Shown piece after piece: positions 12,022 to 23,504 of a stretch of 64,000 nucleotides of DNA. Location: contig NC_079314.1 of assembly GCF_029931775.1 (NCBI RefSeq), forward strand, positions 70,051,879-70,115,878, read 5' to 3'. The DNA comes from Euleptes europaea. Lineage: Eukaryota > Chordata > Lepidosauria > Squamata > Sphaerodactylidae. Made by a program: the position numbers and the translations under genes. Each line of letters starts with the position of its first letter. Positions within the stretch are counted from its first letter, which is position 1. The notes under the pieces were generated by a model. It saw only the letters and a list, made by a program, of their open reading frames with translations, was not told where the DNA came from and made no database searches.

Positions 12022-15000
12022 TTAGCTTTTATGTTTTTTTGTGTGTGTAATTTAGCTTTGGTTTTAAAATTTTGTTTTTATTACGTTTTTAATCTGTTAG
12101 CCCCCTTGGTGGCCCTGTTGAGGGTGGAAAAGTGGGTGTAAACATTTTAAATAAAATAAATAAATAACCCATAGTTTGCAATCCTGGTTTTTTGTGGGTG
12201 GGAGAGCTTAGTTTGCTAATTCAGATGCAATGGCTGTTGCTTGTGATATACAGAAAGTCACTCAGACCATGTCAGGCAAGGGGAGCACTTGAGACCAGGC
12301 CTTGGTGACATGGTTGGTATACATGTCCTCTGTGTCTTTGCAAGATGCCTGGATATGAGACAGATGAAGGAGATGGAAGATACCACTGAAACCCTGGTTT
12401 ATTCTTCTATTTTACTTGTGCTTGATTATTCTGTTGCCATTTTGTTGGTCTTCCTTGATTTAATCTAAAAGCACTTGTATCTATTTTTCAATGTTCAGCT
12501 TGGTTGTAAATATGATAATGTTTCTCCTTCGTGTTGCCCTGAATTCCTTTTCCATGTCGTATTAATTTTAAAAACTTATTTCTTGATTTTAAATAATTGC
12601 ACTTGTCTACCTTTCTTTCAAAAATCTGTTTTTGTAATTCTAGGGACTTTGGTGTCAGTTTTTTAGTTAGCTCAAAGGTAACATCGGTTATCTCACACCT
12701 CCAGATCCTTTAGGAACTTTCTGTCTCTTGGTATTTATAAAATCCAGTCCCCCCATTCTTTAGAAAATGTCTCACATGAATACATGAAGCTGCCTTATAT
12801 TGAATCAGACCGTTGGTCCATCAAGACCAGTATTGTCTGCTCTGACTGCCTCAGCTTTCCTGGGTCTCAGGTAGAGGTTTTTCACATCACCTACTTGCCT
12901 AGTCCTTTTAACTGGAGATGCCAGGGATTGAACCTGGGAACTTCTGAATGACAAGCAGATGCTCTTCTGCTAACCATGGCCCCATCCCAAATATTCGTCT
13001 CAAGACCAACCTATTTTCACATTGTTTTCCTAATTATTCTTGTTTTTAAATTAAGTGCTATCTTTCCTCTTTGTCTTTCTTTAGCTCCTTCCCCTTTCTT
13101 TTTATTTGCATATCTTTTTTTTAGATTGTAAACCTGTATTAGCGGGATTCTCTTTTTGTTAATTCTACTGATATCGTACCTTTTGACTTAGTACATTTCC
13201 TAAGGCAGCCAGCAACAATCAACTAAAACACTACCAATTAAAACCCAAACGAAATGTTGGAACAACTGCAGCATACAAATTAATATGTCTGCAGAAGAGA
13301 GCAGAAGCTAAAGAATATACTCAGAAATCAAATTCTTTTCTGAAAAGTGCCATCTTTGCCTCTGAAATGTTAGCAGAGAAAAAGCAACACAATCTTTCCT
13401 CAAAACCATTCCAGAGTCTTGTTGCCTCTGCTGAAAAGGCTCTGCCCTATCAGAATTCCAGCATTAGAGATATACAAAGAGGCCGCTTACAAATAACATA
13501 GCCCTTGCTAACCTGATTTTTGTCATCAAAGATAGCTAATGAAGTGACATTGTGGCCCCAATATTGTGTGTGAGTCAACCCTCAGATAACAGCACTTGGA
13601 CTTTTATATGGGCAAAGGGTGTACCATCAGCATCATAAAAACGCAGTCCCATTACAGAACATGCAGCAACTTTTTTTTCTTTCAAACTGTACATTCTTTG
13701 ATTAGAAGATTATTTGTGAATATACTTTCTGAAACCATTTTTAGCAGGTTCTAGCCTCCTTTACTATGAAGTTTGATGCAGCTCAGTAATTTACAAAGAC
13801 AGCGCTTATGGTCTTCTCAGATTATCCGTATATAGGGCAACAAGTATTGTAATGAGGTCACACTTGTGGTTCCTACTTTGCATTCAGAATTCAGAAGCTC
13901 GACCTTAATGAAATGCTCTTGTTGCTGAGGATGTTCCATTTTCCCAGCAAACTGCAAGCAGGGCAAAATGTGATTCCCAACTCATGCATCTATTGTCAAT
14001 GCAAAGGCTGTGTCAAATGTGGCTGTGCAAGTCTCGTGGCTGCTATTGGACAGTACCAGTGGTGACACTGCTGCTGAGCAGCAGTAACTCTCTGCCCTGT
14101 TTGTATGCCTGCATGCATGCACACGCATCTCCTTATGGCTTCACAAACATTGTTCTAAAGCACTTAAGAAGTGCTAGCTTTTCTGAAAGTTTGAAATGCA
14201 CATCTGCCCCTGTCCCCACTCTGCACCAGCCCACCATTTCTGGAGCCTCTGCTTGGGATTTTAAAATTTTCGTAGATCCTGTCTGCTTCCCATCTCATTT
14301 ATTTTTTAAAAACCTTCTTCCTTACGAAAAGATTGCAGCAAGACTACTTCCTTCATGATTGACCTGAGCTAGATAGCCCAGGCTAGCCTGAACTCATTAG
14401 ATCTCGGAAGCTAAGCAGGGTTGGCTCTGGTTAGTACATGGATGGGAGACCATCAAGGAATACCAGGGTCACGATGCAGAGACAAACCACCTATGAATGT
14501 CTCTTGCCTTGAAAGCCCTATGGAGTTGCCATAAATAAGCTGAAACTTGACAGAAAAAAATTATGATTGAACACAGAATATTCAGCTACAGATGCTAGCA
14601 GTTGTATAGCATTCATTCTTCTTTTTTTAATTCTCTCCAAAGGCCCTTGAACTAAAGCATAGGAATTGTGCTTCAAGCAAGCAAGAAACACCTGGTATTG
14701 TTCTTGTTTAATCTATTTGTAACTCTTGATGACCAAATGGCTTCCACACTTAGTGTTCTTTCTCTTTTAGCAAAACTGTTTTTGAAATAATAAGCCACCT
14801 CTTGATCCTCTTATTCATTGGCTCGCTTCAGCTTTCCTGCTCTCCTTCTGCCTCCCCACACCCCTCCACCATAATCTAGCTGCCTCCCCTGTTTCCCAGG
14901 CTGCTTCATCACTATGGCTTTTCTTCAACCAGCAGAGCTTTTCTTGTTCGCAAACATCTATGACCCGTTTACCTTGTTGTGGTGTAGTGGTTAAAAGCAT

Positions 15001-17108
15001 GGTGTAGTGGTTAAAAGTGGTGGTTTGGAGTGGTGGACTCTAATCTCGAGAACTGGGTTTGATTCCCCATTCTTCCACATGAGTGGCGAATGCTAGACTG
15101 GTGAACCGGGTTGATTTCTCCACGCTTACACACGAAGCCAGCTGGGTGACCTTGGGCTAGTCACAGCTCTCTTAGAGTTCTCTCAGCCTCACCTACCTCA
15201 CAGGGTGTCTATTGTGGGGAGGGGAAGGGAAGGTGATTGTAAACCGTTTTGATTCTTCCTTAAGTGGGAGAGAAAGTTGGCAAATAAAAACCAACTCTTC
15301 TTCTGAGTGCCTCTTATTCACGCTTTGTCCTTGGCTTTAAGCTTTTTATACTTCACATGGTAAAGCTTTAGCAGTGAAGTGTCTACTGTATAGTGTCTGT
15401 CGCAGTTGAAACTAGTAAGCATGTTCTCTGAAAAAATAAAACCAGAAGCAGTCCTTTGCATTCAGACTGTTGCAAACAGTTTGGGTGGCAAGTTTGAACT
15501 GGTTTAGTGGGTAATTGGTGGGGGTTAATATTATAAGGTTATGAGCACAAGGTTTTTTTTTGAGGCCATATTTTCTTTCTGATGTGCTACTATAAAAGAG
15601 TATGAAAAAGGAAATATTAAACATGGCCTTTATTCCAACAATGATTAATAACTTACCATTTAATAAGTTTCCTTCAGAGGCTTCCATATGAATGATTTAC
15701 TCCACTCAGGCACTCAAACTACAGCAAAGGTTTTTGGAGCATCCATGAAATGTCATCCTCCCCTTCCCCTTCCATTACCTTCAATGGTTTTCCCTCTTTT
15801 ACTACTGTGTTTCCACAACCTGCTTTGATTCAATGTTTCTGGAAATACCAGATTCGAAGCGAATTAATCCACATGTGGATGGGAAGATGTGGGCTTCTGA
15901 ACCCTACCCACCCACATCCACCCCTTTCCCTCCCATTTCTCATAAACACCATTCCTAACCCACCATCACCACTGCTGGCGAGCTTGTTGAAAGCTTTTTT
16001 AAAAAAATCAGTAGGACATATATTGCAGTATTATAGTGCTATACCCATAACCTTTTTTTTAGAAGCCAGCAAAAAACATCTCTGATGGCACAGGAGAGGA
16101 GCGGAATGAGGGGCACAAGGGGTTGCGGGTGCAAAACACAACAATCACCCAGTGTGGATGCTCCATTGCTATTGCAAATGCCCCTGAAAAAACAATCAGC
16201 TCCATGTAGGAGCAGCCAAAATGTCAAGTTTTCAGACTTCAGTAATCTCCACATGTACTTAAGTGTAATTAATAAAGCATAAAATCAATTAAAATTATTT
16301 TACATCAGTTATATCTCTTATAGTGGCATTCAATTTCCCTCTTTGTAGTAAGACACTTACCTATCTTATGTCCCCACAGCTGCTTTATCTTTTCCATTCT
16401 GAGGCTCTTTCTGCTGATGCCTGCTTAAGTCAAAGGCCCCAAACTACTCAAAGTTAGCCATTGCTAAATCCTATTGAAAACGAGCAGATGTAATAGCTAA
16501 CTCATGCCATTGGTTTTATTAGGACATCACTAACTTTAAGCAGAATTGGGGCCAAACTGTTTCATAGATATGCTATACATCTGCGCTAAAATATTCACAT
16601 GACTAAAATAATACTTATCATATTTGGTCTGCTATATAGATACACATGTGCAAACACATAAAGACACATTCCCAGTACTTTATTTGGTGTTCATTACTGA
16701 ATTTCAGCAATTACTTTTCCCTTTGAACAGGATATTGAAGAAACAATGAACACGGCTTTGAATGAACTCCGAGAACTGGAGCGTCAGAGTTCTGCAAAAC
16801 ATGCACCGGATGTAGTGCTGGATACCTTGGAACAAATGAAACATTCTCCTTCTAGCACCACCTCAACAGAATCATTGAGCCCAGTTCACAACGTCATGTT
16901 AAGAAGCACTGAGCCTCATATTCGACGTAGCACTAGCTCTTCTAGTGACACCATGAGTACGTTCAAGCCCATGGTGGCACCCAGAATGGGAGTGCAGCTG
17001 AAACCACCTGCACTTAGGCCAAAACCCATAGTTCTTCCAAAAACAAACCCAAGCATTGGCCCTTCCTCTTCATCCCAAGGTCCAGCAGACAAGTCCTGCA
17101 CCATGTAA
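3840..17108 (+). CDS. SRGAP1: SLIT-ROBO Rho GTPase-activating protein 1, C-terminal half (8 coding exons)
   Basis: srGAP1 is an F-BAR/RhoGAP/SH3 protein that inactivates Cdc42/Rho downstream of ROBO receptors at the cell membrane. The window holds the last eight coding exons: 3840-3974, 4814-4919, 5023-5247, 6457-6536, 8746-8926, 10561-10695, 11097-11442 and 16731-17108. Their phases all join, giving 527 complete residues and a TAA stop, about half of the roughly 1085-residue human protein. The first three exons carry the rest of the RhoGAP domain after the arginine finger (which lies upstream, outside the window), including [17 protein letters not shown]. The fifth exon is the SH3 domain. 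The tail is rich in Ser, Pro and Arg and ends DKSCTM, which from memory is the human SRGAP1 ending rather than SRGAP2 or SRGAP3. The neighbours KICS2 and XPOT also fit SRGAP1. The F-BAR part is not in the window. Confidence 0.96.
4814..4919 (+). CDS. SRGAP1: SRGAP1 coding exon, RhoGAP domain part 2
   Basis: Flanked by tactttacag and gtaagta. It encodes [20 protein letters not shown] followed by [15 protein letters not shown], a RhoGAP core helix. It ends two bases into a His codon completed by the next exon. Confidence 0.95.
5023..5247 (+). CDS. SRGAP1: SRGAP1 coding exon, RhoGAP domain part 3
   Basis: The intron before it is only 103 bases. The acceptor is unusual: the pyrimidine tract is separated from the AG by gggaaaaaac, but reading continuity ([20 protein letters not shown]) fixes the boundary at 5023. 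The exon holds the RhoGAP signature [11 protein letters not shown] and then [20 protein letters not shown]. The donor is gtaaga at 5248. Confidence 0.94.
6457..6536 (+). CDS. SRGAP1: SRGAP1 coding exon, acidic linker
   Basis: The acceptor is gtgcctgcag and the donor is gtatga. It encodes [20 protein letters not shown] and PHTSED, the acidic linker between the RhoGAP and SH3 domains. The length of 80 bases joins the phases on both sides. Confidence 0.93.
7464..7719 (+). repeat. tRNA-derived SINE, family A (CTT tail)
   Basis: The head gtggtgtagtggttaagagc resembles a pol III A box and ccgggtttgattctc a B box. The body contains agccagctgggtgacctt, and the end is ccaactcttcttcttc. Other copies are at 14976, 21352 and 62674. 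Confidence 0.8.
7997..8158. repeat. Head-to-head inverted pair of Penelope-like ends
   Basis: The left arm 7997-8052 and the right arm 8101-8158 are imperfect reverse complements; both carry agcaagattcgag on the outside and ccagggtataagct on the inside. The spacer holds ctgatgaaggg twice. The right arm reads taaggtgctactggactcg, the dispersed-family signature. Confidence 0.7.
8271..8394 (+). mobile_element. Penelope-like element end, truncated
   Basis: It contains gagctgtaactcacgaaagc, then ttgttagtctttaagatgct and cagactaacacggctactc. The same order is seen at 54257 and 21703. The hammerhead-like core is worn here (CTGAAAA in place of CTGANGA). Confidence 0.55.
8405..8584. repeat. 180-bp imperfect palindrome
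   Basis: The left arm begins gattatgcttgcatttttcc and the right arm ends ggaaaatgcatgcataatc. They pair along nearly the whole length around a centre near 8494 (ctggat / atccag). It could be a foldback-type transposon or an inverted duplication. It lies in the SRGAP1 intron just upstream of the SH3 exon. Confidence 0.75.
8746..8926 (+). CDS. SRGAP1: SRGAP1 coding exon, SH3 domain
   Basis: One exon encodes almost the whole SH3 domain. Visible SH3 marks are AIAKFDY (the ALYDY position), [13 protein letters not shown], the DDWWEG tryptophan pair and GLVPHQYI. Flanked by ttcttcacag and gtaagc. The SH3 domain binds proline-rich partners such as the ROBO1 tail. Confidence 0.96.
9131..9334 (+). repeat. 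tRNA-derived SINE, family B, worn copy
   Basis: The head is damaged (gcttggtggcatagcatctg); the body has aggtgatgtgaaaggcctcc and the end is ggtctgattcaatataaggc. Better copies at 32285 and 12776 identify the family. Confidence 0.65.
9610..10060 (+). other. GC-rich unclassified insert in SRGAP1 intron
   Basis: A sharply GC-rich block in AT-rich intron. It happens to hold an open frame of 123 codons at 9610-9981, rich in Gly and Ala, with no domain that I recognise. It is probably a repeat fragment; I cannot assign a family. Confidence 0.35.
10561..10695 (+). CDS. SRGAP1: SRGAP1 coding exon, C-terminal tail part 1
   Basis: The acceptor is ctctactcag and the donor is gtaaat. It encodes [20 protein letters not shown] and then [20 protein letters not shown], a low-complexity Ser-rich stretch just after SH3 that matches the human order of residues. 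Confidence 0.94.
11097..11442 (+). CDS. SRGAP1: SRGAP1 coding exon, C-terminal tail part 2
   Basis: The acceptor is ctgtgcag and the donor is gtgggc. It encodes 115 residues rich in Ser, Pro and Arg, including [31 protein letters not shown] and [16 protein letters not shown]. The last two are basic-Ser stretches of the kind phosphorylated and bound by 14-3-3. The exon ends in phase 0 after IAQ. Confidence 0.95.
11989..12166 (+). repeat. (GT)n microsatellite beside a LINE-like 3' end
   Basis: A pure GT run spans 11989-12018. It is followed by tttttaatctgttagccccc and ggtggccctgttgagggtgg, ending in aaataaaataaataaata, which reads like the 3' end of a CR1/L2-type LINE. Confidence 0.6.
12776..12985 (-). 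repeat. tRNA-derived SINE, family B, near full length
   Basis: Antisense copy. It starts with the reverse of the tail (tacatgaagctgccttatat), passes the reverse of ccagttaaaaggacta, and ends at the reversed head (gagcatctgcttgtcattca). It lies in the last SRGAP1 intron. Confidence 0.75.
14361..14557 (+). repeat. 5S rRNA-derived SINE
   Basis: 14385-14466 reads like a 5S rRNA gene: atctcggaagctaagcaggg, ggttagtacatggatgggag and accatcaaggaataccaggg. These cover the internal promoter region of 5S genes. The tail tgccataaataagctgaaac then cttgaca resembles the BovB LINE 3' end. Other copies are antisense at 55540, 62213 and 63184. Confidence 0.8.
14976..15304 (+). repeat. tRNA-derived SINE, family A, with duplicated head
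   Basis: The head ggtgtagtggttaaaagc occurs twice in tandem (near 14981 and 15001). A second B-box-like segment (gaaccgggttgatttctcc) also follows the first, so part of the unit is duplicated. It ends ccaactcttcttct. Confidence 0.75.
16731..17108 (+). CDS. SRGAP1: SRGAP1 terminal coding exon
   Basis: The acceptor is ctttgaacag. It encodes 125 residues starting [20 protein letters not shown] and ending [12 protein letters not shown], then TAA at 17106-17108. The intron before it is 5.3 kb and holds two SINEs and other repeats. The exon continues into the 3' UTR. Confidence 0.96.
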   Translation, partial: DIEETMNTALNELRELERQSSAKHAPDVVLDTLEQMKHSPSSTTSTESLSPVHNVMLRSTEPHIRRSTSSSSDTMSTFKPMVAPRMGVQLKPPALRPKPIVLPKTNPSIGPSSSSQGPADKSCTM

Positions 17109-20100
17109 AGATGAAGCAGCTCACGTGACGAGCATGGAGTGACCCGCCGAGAGGATGGATTGCCGGTAGCTGTCTTGTGGTTCCATAACTCCTCTGGTTT
17201 ATGTTTATAATGGGGAAAGTTTTGTTTTTAATGTAGCATCTCAACATTAACATGGGCATTTAACATGGGTTCAGTTTTTAAACTGGACAGTTCTGTCTGT
17301 CATTTTAAAACAACAGGGACACATACTTTTACTTGAACTTCTACACCTTATCTAATGAAAGCACCACAGGTCACAGCCAGCATCCCACGTAGTACAATTT
17401 ACTACTGTAGTTTTTAGACTTTTTAAAGGAATCTTGATAAACGGTTACTTGAATGGGATTCATTAATGGATTTGTCTACTTTTGTGTTACCGGTTCTGAC
17501 ATGAAAAAGAAGGGTGGCAGCTGGGAATTGTCGAGTAACCTATAGGAAGTGACATGGGGAAGTGGAATCCTAGTGGTGCTTCATTTTAAAAGGTGGGTGA
17601 GCATGCTGGCAGCGTTAGGACAGCCAACTGGCTTAATAACAGGGATGCATTTGCTTCTGACACTGATCTAGATGGCAGCTGTAGATCAGTTAAAGCTTGT
17701 TGCTAGGACCATGTGGGGTAATTTCTAATAGGCTTTTAGTTTTGCAATTCAGCTTGATTTTTCAGTCACCAATACGTCTCAAGCAATTCACTGCAAAACT
17801 TGTTTCCAATCCTGAGCCAGCTGGTTGGATGTTTCTGCAGATAGAAAGCTGTAGCTGAACAATTGTTTTTGACAACACATTCCTTGGGCTTATTGCTGTA
17901 CGGACTTGGGATGAAAATGTTTAAGATTGTGATGCCTATAGTTTGAAGCTGCTGGATTCTACTTAGCAAAAGCGTGTTTCTGGAGTTTGTTTACTAAATG
18001 AATTTATCTATTTCTAAACTGGAATAACTCTTTCTGTTGAGGCAAGAGGTTGTTCATAGGCCAAGCTGTTGTTTCCTGCTTTACAATCTGAATAAAAGCT
18101 ACCAGAACCTCTTTTCTTTTTCCAAAAGATTATGTCAGTACCTTTCTTCATCTGGGTGTTATATACGAAGGAAAGCAATCAAGTTGCATAGGATCTTCAG
18201 TGTCATTACATGTGAACTAACTTTACCACTGTTATGCACAAACTAACACTAAGCCATATAATTTATGTGAATGTTTTTTATAAGGTCACCTTCAGTCCAC
18301 AGGAGAATGTATTGTATATTACTAAGCAGCCACTTAATGGATATCATATGAATATAACATTTTGAGTGTAAACACTTTGAAAAAGAGGGGGTGGGGAGAT
18401 TGTGCTGATATCTGTAGACCCACTCAAAACAGGATATAAATAAGGAGTTTCCTTTTTCATAGCACGTGTCACTTGAGGAAGCTGCTGTTCTTCTAGCTGA
18501 ATGTTTTCATTTGGTTCCTTCATATAAACAGAGGTCTTGTGACCAGAATGATTAGTATGCAACATTCTAAGAGCATCTTGCACAGGGGACCTTTACCTTT
18601 ACCTTTAAGAGCATCGTGGCCTAATGTCATTATTTGGGACCGATTTACTCCCATTGCAGTTTATAGGTAGGTCAGTGGGAATGCTAAAATCCCATGAAAT
18701 CTGGTATGGCAAAATAATTTAAGTCAATGTTGATGTGGCAGCTAAATGTTGGGCTAAGACCAGGGAAACTTTGGAGTTCAAATCCCCACTTTTGACTTGT
18801 TGGATCAGTCATTATCTCTTAGCCTAAACTTTCTCACAGGGTTGTTGTAAGGATAAAATTGGGAGGGGGGAGTGAGTTCCGTGGAGAGGACAGGATAAAA
18901 GTCTAAAAAGTTAATAAATATAATTCTGTAAAATAAGTTCACAAAAGGTACATTCTCATAAAAATGTGGACTGGCTTGCGTAGCCATACCTATTTGTATT
19001 CTTCCCCGGCTAGTCTCCTGGAGGCAATTCTTACTCATATCATACGAGCAGGTGAGTGGGTGTTTTACAAGCTGGAATTTGAAACTAAATCTACTGGGTG
19101 GTATTAATAAGATTCCCTTATTTGGCAACCAAATGAGATTTTGCATATACACAGAGAAACTTCCAACTACAATGAACTCAATTGGTTTATCTGCTGCAGG
19201 AGACTAAAACTTTGTGTTCACCAAAGTTGGCACCAAAGTACAAAAAAACTTTGTCACATTTTTCTTAACTGCACCCTGGAGACTTAACCGAGGCCCCATG
19301 CTCTGTCATGAACTTTTTCATAACAGTAAGCATTGTTGAGCATTGCATTAACTCATAGAAAGCTAGGAATTATTTTTCCAAATTAGTCCAAACCTACAAG
19401 TTGTAGAACAAACCACTGTGTTGGCTTTCATTCTAGCCTAGTGGTTTTTATTAGTATACTGTGTGGTGTAAGGGAGGTGGGTGCCCATATCTTGAAATTG
19501 CATAGGGAACTTTGTACGTCTGAATAACTGTACTGGCCTCCATATTGCTTATGTTAGAAATTGTTTAGTGAAGAAGATATTAGAAACAGTGAATGCTTCC
19601 CACTTAGAGCATTCGCCAGAGTTAAATGTGTGTAGTTTGATGGTTTTATTATAGCAACTTCAAGTATAGTGAATGGATATGTAACGGGAAAGACAGATAC
19701 AGCTACAGGCTTAATAAAGGGGGAATGCCTGTGCACCTAATTGAATCAGTATTGTCCTTGACTGTCAGTTTGATAGATTGCAGTGCTGGTAGCTTCCTGC
19801 TTGTTGACTGTTTACCTAATTGTGTCAATGTACATCTGTAGTATGTACATGTGAAAGTGCCTTTACATTTTTAGAGGAGCTTTAGGCTTGCTCTTGTACT
19901 GTTGCATTCCCATTTCGTTTTCTGCTGCTTTTCTAACAGCTGCAATCCCATTGCATTCCTTCCCATTCTCAAAGAACAGGAGAATTACTATTGCACAGTC
20001 CAGGGCCCCGGGGGGTGGGGAGAGAAATGTACTGTTACGCTGTTGTGACAATGCACTTTTATGTATAGTACTGTACATTTTAGGCATGTACCATTACAGG

Positions 20101-20165
20101 CTTCAATATACATTCAGATTTGTTTCTCATAGTGTAACTTTATAATAAAGAAGGATAGTTCTGTC
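17109..20165 (+). other. SRGAP1: SRGAP1 3' UTR
   Basis: About 3 kb with no coding potential follows the stop. A canonical AATAAA at 20144-20149 is the likely polyadenylation signal; an earlier AATAAA at 18091 could give a shorter form. The UTR has picked up a SINE tail near 18584-18610 (aggggacctttacctttacc) and a worn SINE-like piece at about 18735-18930. The end point is inferred from the signal, not from transcript data. Confidence 0.6.
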
Positions 20166-21351
20166 TCTGTTTTGTTTCATTTTAATGGTGTGCATTGGTC
20201 AGTGGTTTGGGGGAGTTTGGTTTGTTTGTTTTGGTATGTGCATCCTTCCAAAGGCCTTTTCTCTGCTCAGTAAAGGAGATCCACTTCATACTGATTTACG
20301 CGGTGGTCCTTCCTTTTCCCACCCTCTTCTCTAATGGATGAGAAATTCTGAAGCAGCCTTTCATGGGCAATTTCCTTTTGAGGATATAGCACTGGAGATC
20401 GATAGTGTTTTGCTATATCTGTTTGTTTACAAGTACGCAGACTGAACAGGTAGCAAACAAGCAGGCATGTAGTGCTGTTCCTGAAATACAGTCAGTTCTA
20501 AGTTCTAGAACTGCTTCTGTTAGTTTGTATAAAAATAATGTAGATACAGTTTTTCTTTCTCTGAGCATACCCAGACTAAACAAACTCTACATTTCAAAGC
20601 CATCCATGCAGGTGGGTGTAATATATTCCAGAAGCATGAAACTAGAACAGCAAAACAGAACTCATTACCGTAATCAGGATCTTGTTCATTCCGGAGTGTG
20701 AAGCTGTGCAGCATCTTATACAGAAGACAATTCATGATACACTTTGCAGGAACACGCTGCCTCACATAACTATCTGCCATGTATAGGGAACCGAAACCCA
20801 CAAAACGTCCTAAGCCTCTTGCATGCTTGGTTATTCAGTTTTGACTAGGTTTCTCAAATTTGCATCTTGCTCAAAGATTAGTGACACTGTCCAATTATTT
20901 TCCATAACTATGCCACTTTTACAAGCCCTCCTCTTACCAGGCTTGCTAATATAGATGTCCTTTGCATAATGGGTGGAATTGCATGAAAATATGCACCAGC
21001 CAAAAGGGAACAAACCAAGCACTACATTTAGAATTCTCTGAAGGAGTGTCACAGTCACCTTCTATCAGAGAAGTGTCCCATTCTTACTGCTCCATTCCCG
21101 TTTAAACATTGCAGGTAATTAAATTAATTCCAGCATTATACTATCTCACGGTAAGCCTGTCATTCACACAACTTATAGTGAAGCAAAAGAACTCTGTCTG
21201 GGCATATGCATTGGCATGGATTTTTCTTAAGGAAGAAGAACTACAAGGAATATCTTTTCAGGTATATTTGGTAATGTTGGCAGAGCTAACTGGAAAGTAT
21301 GGCCTAACAGATCCTGAGAACTCACTCATATCTGGGTTAAAGACTTCTGAT

Positions 21352-21665
21352 AGGAAGAAAGGAGTTGGTTTTTATATGCCGACTTTCTCTACCACTTAAG
21401 GAAGAATCAAACTGGCTTACGATCACCCTTCCCCTCCCCACAACAGACACCTTGTGAGGAAGGTGAGGCTGAGAGAGCTCTAAGAGAGCCGTGACTAGCC
21501 CAAGGACACCCAGCTGGCTTCATGTGTAGGAGTGGGGAAACCAACCCGGTTTACCAGACTCGCATCCACCGCTCATGTGGAGGAGTGGGTAATCAAACCT
21601 GGTTCTCCAGATTAGAGTCTACTGCTCCTAACCACTGCTCTTAACCACTACACCATGCTGGCTCA
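21352..21665 (-). repeat. tRNA-derived SINE, family A
   Basis: Antisense copy: the reversed CTT-type tail (gaagaaaggagttggttttt) comes first and the reversed head (ccactgctcttaaccactac) last. Near full length. Confidence 0.8.
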
Positions 21666-21702
21666 CGCTGATAAGCTGAATATTGCCTACACAACATTGG
21701 TG

Positions 21703-21805
21703 TCTGAGGAAGCAAGCATTGACTCACAAAAGCATGTACCCTGGAAAATTTTTGTTGGTGTCTAAGGTGCTGCTGGACTTGAATTCTAATCTTTGCCTAC
21801 AGTTT
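21703..21805 (+). mobile_element. Penelope-like element end, worn
   Basis: It reads ctgaggaagcaagcattgac, tcacaaaagcatgtaccctg and gtctaaggtgctgctggact, the same order as the copies at 8271 and 54257. It directly follows the family A SINE. Confidence 0.5.
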
Positions 21806-21844
21806 CTGATAGCCATTCACCAACCTACCTTTTCATCTGCTTGC

Positions 21845-22089
21845 CATCTTCAGCTATATTTTATTTACTTCGTTTATACCCCATCTTTCTCCACAGTGGG
21901 GACCAAAGCAACTTACATTATTCTCCTCTCCTCCTTTTTATCAGCACAACAACCCTGTGAGGTAGGTTAGGCTGAAAGTATGTGACTGGTCCAAAATCAC
22001 CCAGTGAGCTTCCACAACAAGATGGGGATTTGAACCTGGGTCTTGTAGTTCCTGCTCTGGAACGTTAACCACTACACCACACTGGCTTT
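21845..22089 (-). repeat. tRNA-derived SINE, family D
   Basis: Antisense: it opens with the reversed tail (ttttatttacttcgtttata, ccccatctttctccacagtg) and closes with the reversed head (gttaaccactacaccacact). The B-box-like gatttgaacctgggtc is visible. Related copies are at 36940, 46676 and 63380. Confidence 0.7.
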
Positions 22090-22179
22090 CATAAGGTGGC
22101 TGCTGTTGTCAGTAGCAAGCAGCCAAGCCTAGTACAGTCATGCAAGTCAGGTACTATCAAGTCACCCAGAGGTTGCTTC

Positions 22180-22373
22180 CAGGTTGCCAACTTCCAGGTG
22201 GGACCTGGAGATCCTCTGGAATCACAACTGAATTTCAAACAACAGAGATCTGTGCCCCTGGAGAAAATGGCTGCTTTGGAGGGTGGACTCTATGGCATTA
22301 TATTTGGCTGAGGCCTCTCCCCTCCTCAAACCCTGCCCTCCTCCAGGAATTTCCCAACCTGGTGCTGATAGTC
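22180..22373 (+). mobile_element. Second copy of the hAT-like inverted-repeat element
   Basis: It begins aggttgccaacttccaggt and runs through agatctgtgcccctggagaa to tttcccaacctggtgctgat. It is the same unit as 376-591 in the opposite orientation. Target duplications are not clear, so it is probably older or trimmed. Confidence 0.55.
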
Positions 22374-23504
22374 CATTCCTCCAAAGCCAAAATGGGCCTG
22401 GAAAGGGCCCTGCTCCCTCCCCCTGCCTTTTACTGACAAACTGAAGCCTGGAATTTTGCGGTTGCCTAGCAACAGCCACTGAGGGAATCCTTTGCTTAAT
22501 GCCATAGACGCTCCTTTTATTATTTCCAGGTTGTTGTTTTTTTTAAAAAAAACAAACATGTTGGGGTTTTTTTATTTCATAATTTTCTTCAAACCTAGGG
22601 AGTTTTTCAGGTTTGTAGAAAGATCTGTCTTGCCCTTTCACAGCTCCAGTCACCGGATTTAAGATTTGGCTGACTTCGCTATAAGAATATGAGATAGGAA
22701 GGCAAGAAATTCAGTGCATTGTGTTACTTGTAGCCGGGCTCTTTTCTTTTTGATGTTGATTCCACATGCATATTACACTTTAGCCTTGTCTCCAAAAAAT
22801 AACATATTTTGTTTCACCACTTATGAAACAGTGGAGTTGTTTTTCTGCCCTGCGATGCAGCCCTGAATCTTGATGGCTGAGAGGTAATATTCCCTCCACC
22901 TTTCCCTCCCATCTTATATCTGTCCTGTGTGTCCTCTTGCATTTTAACAAGATGCCCTTGTCCATGTTTAACAAATACAAAATGTTTCTTATTACGAGGC
23001 TAATGCCAGGTGGGATATGAATACAGAATACTTCCACCCTTTGTTAAAATCAAACAATATTGTACATTTGCTGTCTGTGAGTAATTTGGCCTAAAGGGAC
23101 TGGAATCATGCTCTGTGGCAAAAGAATGTGAATGCCCGTTTACTGCTTTGGATCTTTCCTCAGTGTGAGTTGGTAGTCAGGAGATGGTGGCCTGATATCT
23201 GTGTTCAGAGCTTGGAGAAAGTGATACCTCTCCCTGCCCAGCTGAGGGAAAGAGACATGGGGGGTGGGGGGTGGCAGGAAGATGCAGCAGCAGTTTGAGT
23301 GTGGAAGAGACAAGACACAGACAAAGAGCAAATTGCAAGTTGGCTAAAAGAGAAGTGCTTTGAGATGAGGTGTTCTTTCTCTCTCTCTGGGAGTCAGAGC
23401 GTCTTCTAGGAATTCCTCTGTGCTTCTGACTGCTCTACTTGTATATTTTATAGATAAAGCAAATATTACAAAGAAATAATATTCTAATACTGCCTAAACA
23501 AAAT

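Noticed and set aside
14385-14466. A real 5S rRNA gene
   Set aside because: The 5' part diverges, the 3' half of the gene is missing, and a LINE-like tail follows; it is a SINE.
3840-17108. SRGAP2 or SRGAP3 instead of SRGAP1
   Set aside because: The DKSCTM end, the tail residues and the neighbours KICS2 and XPOT all fit SRGAP1.
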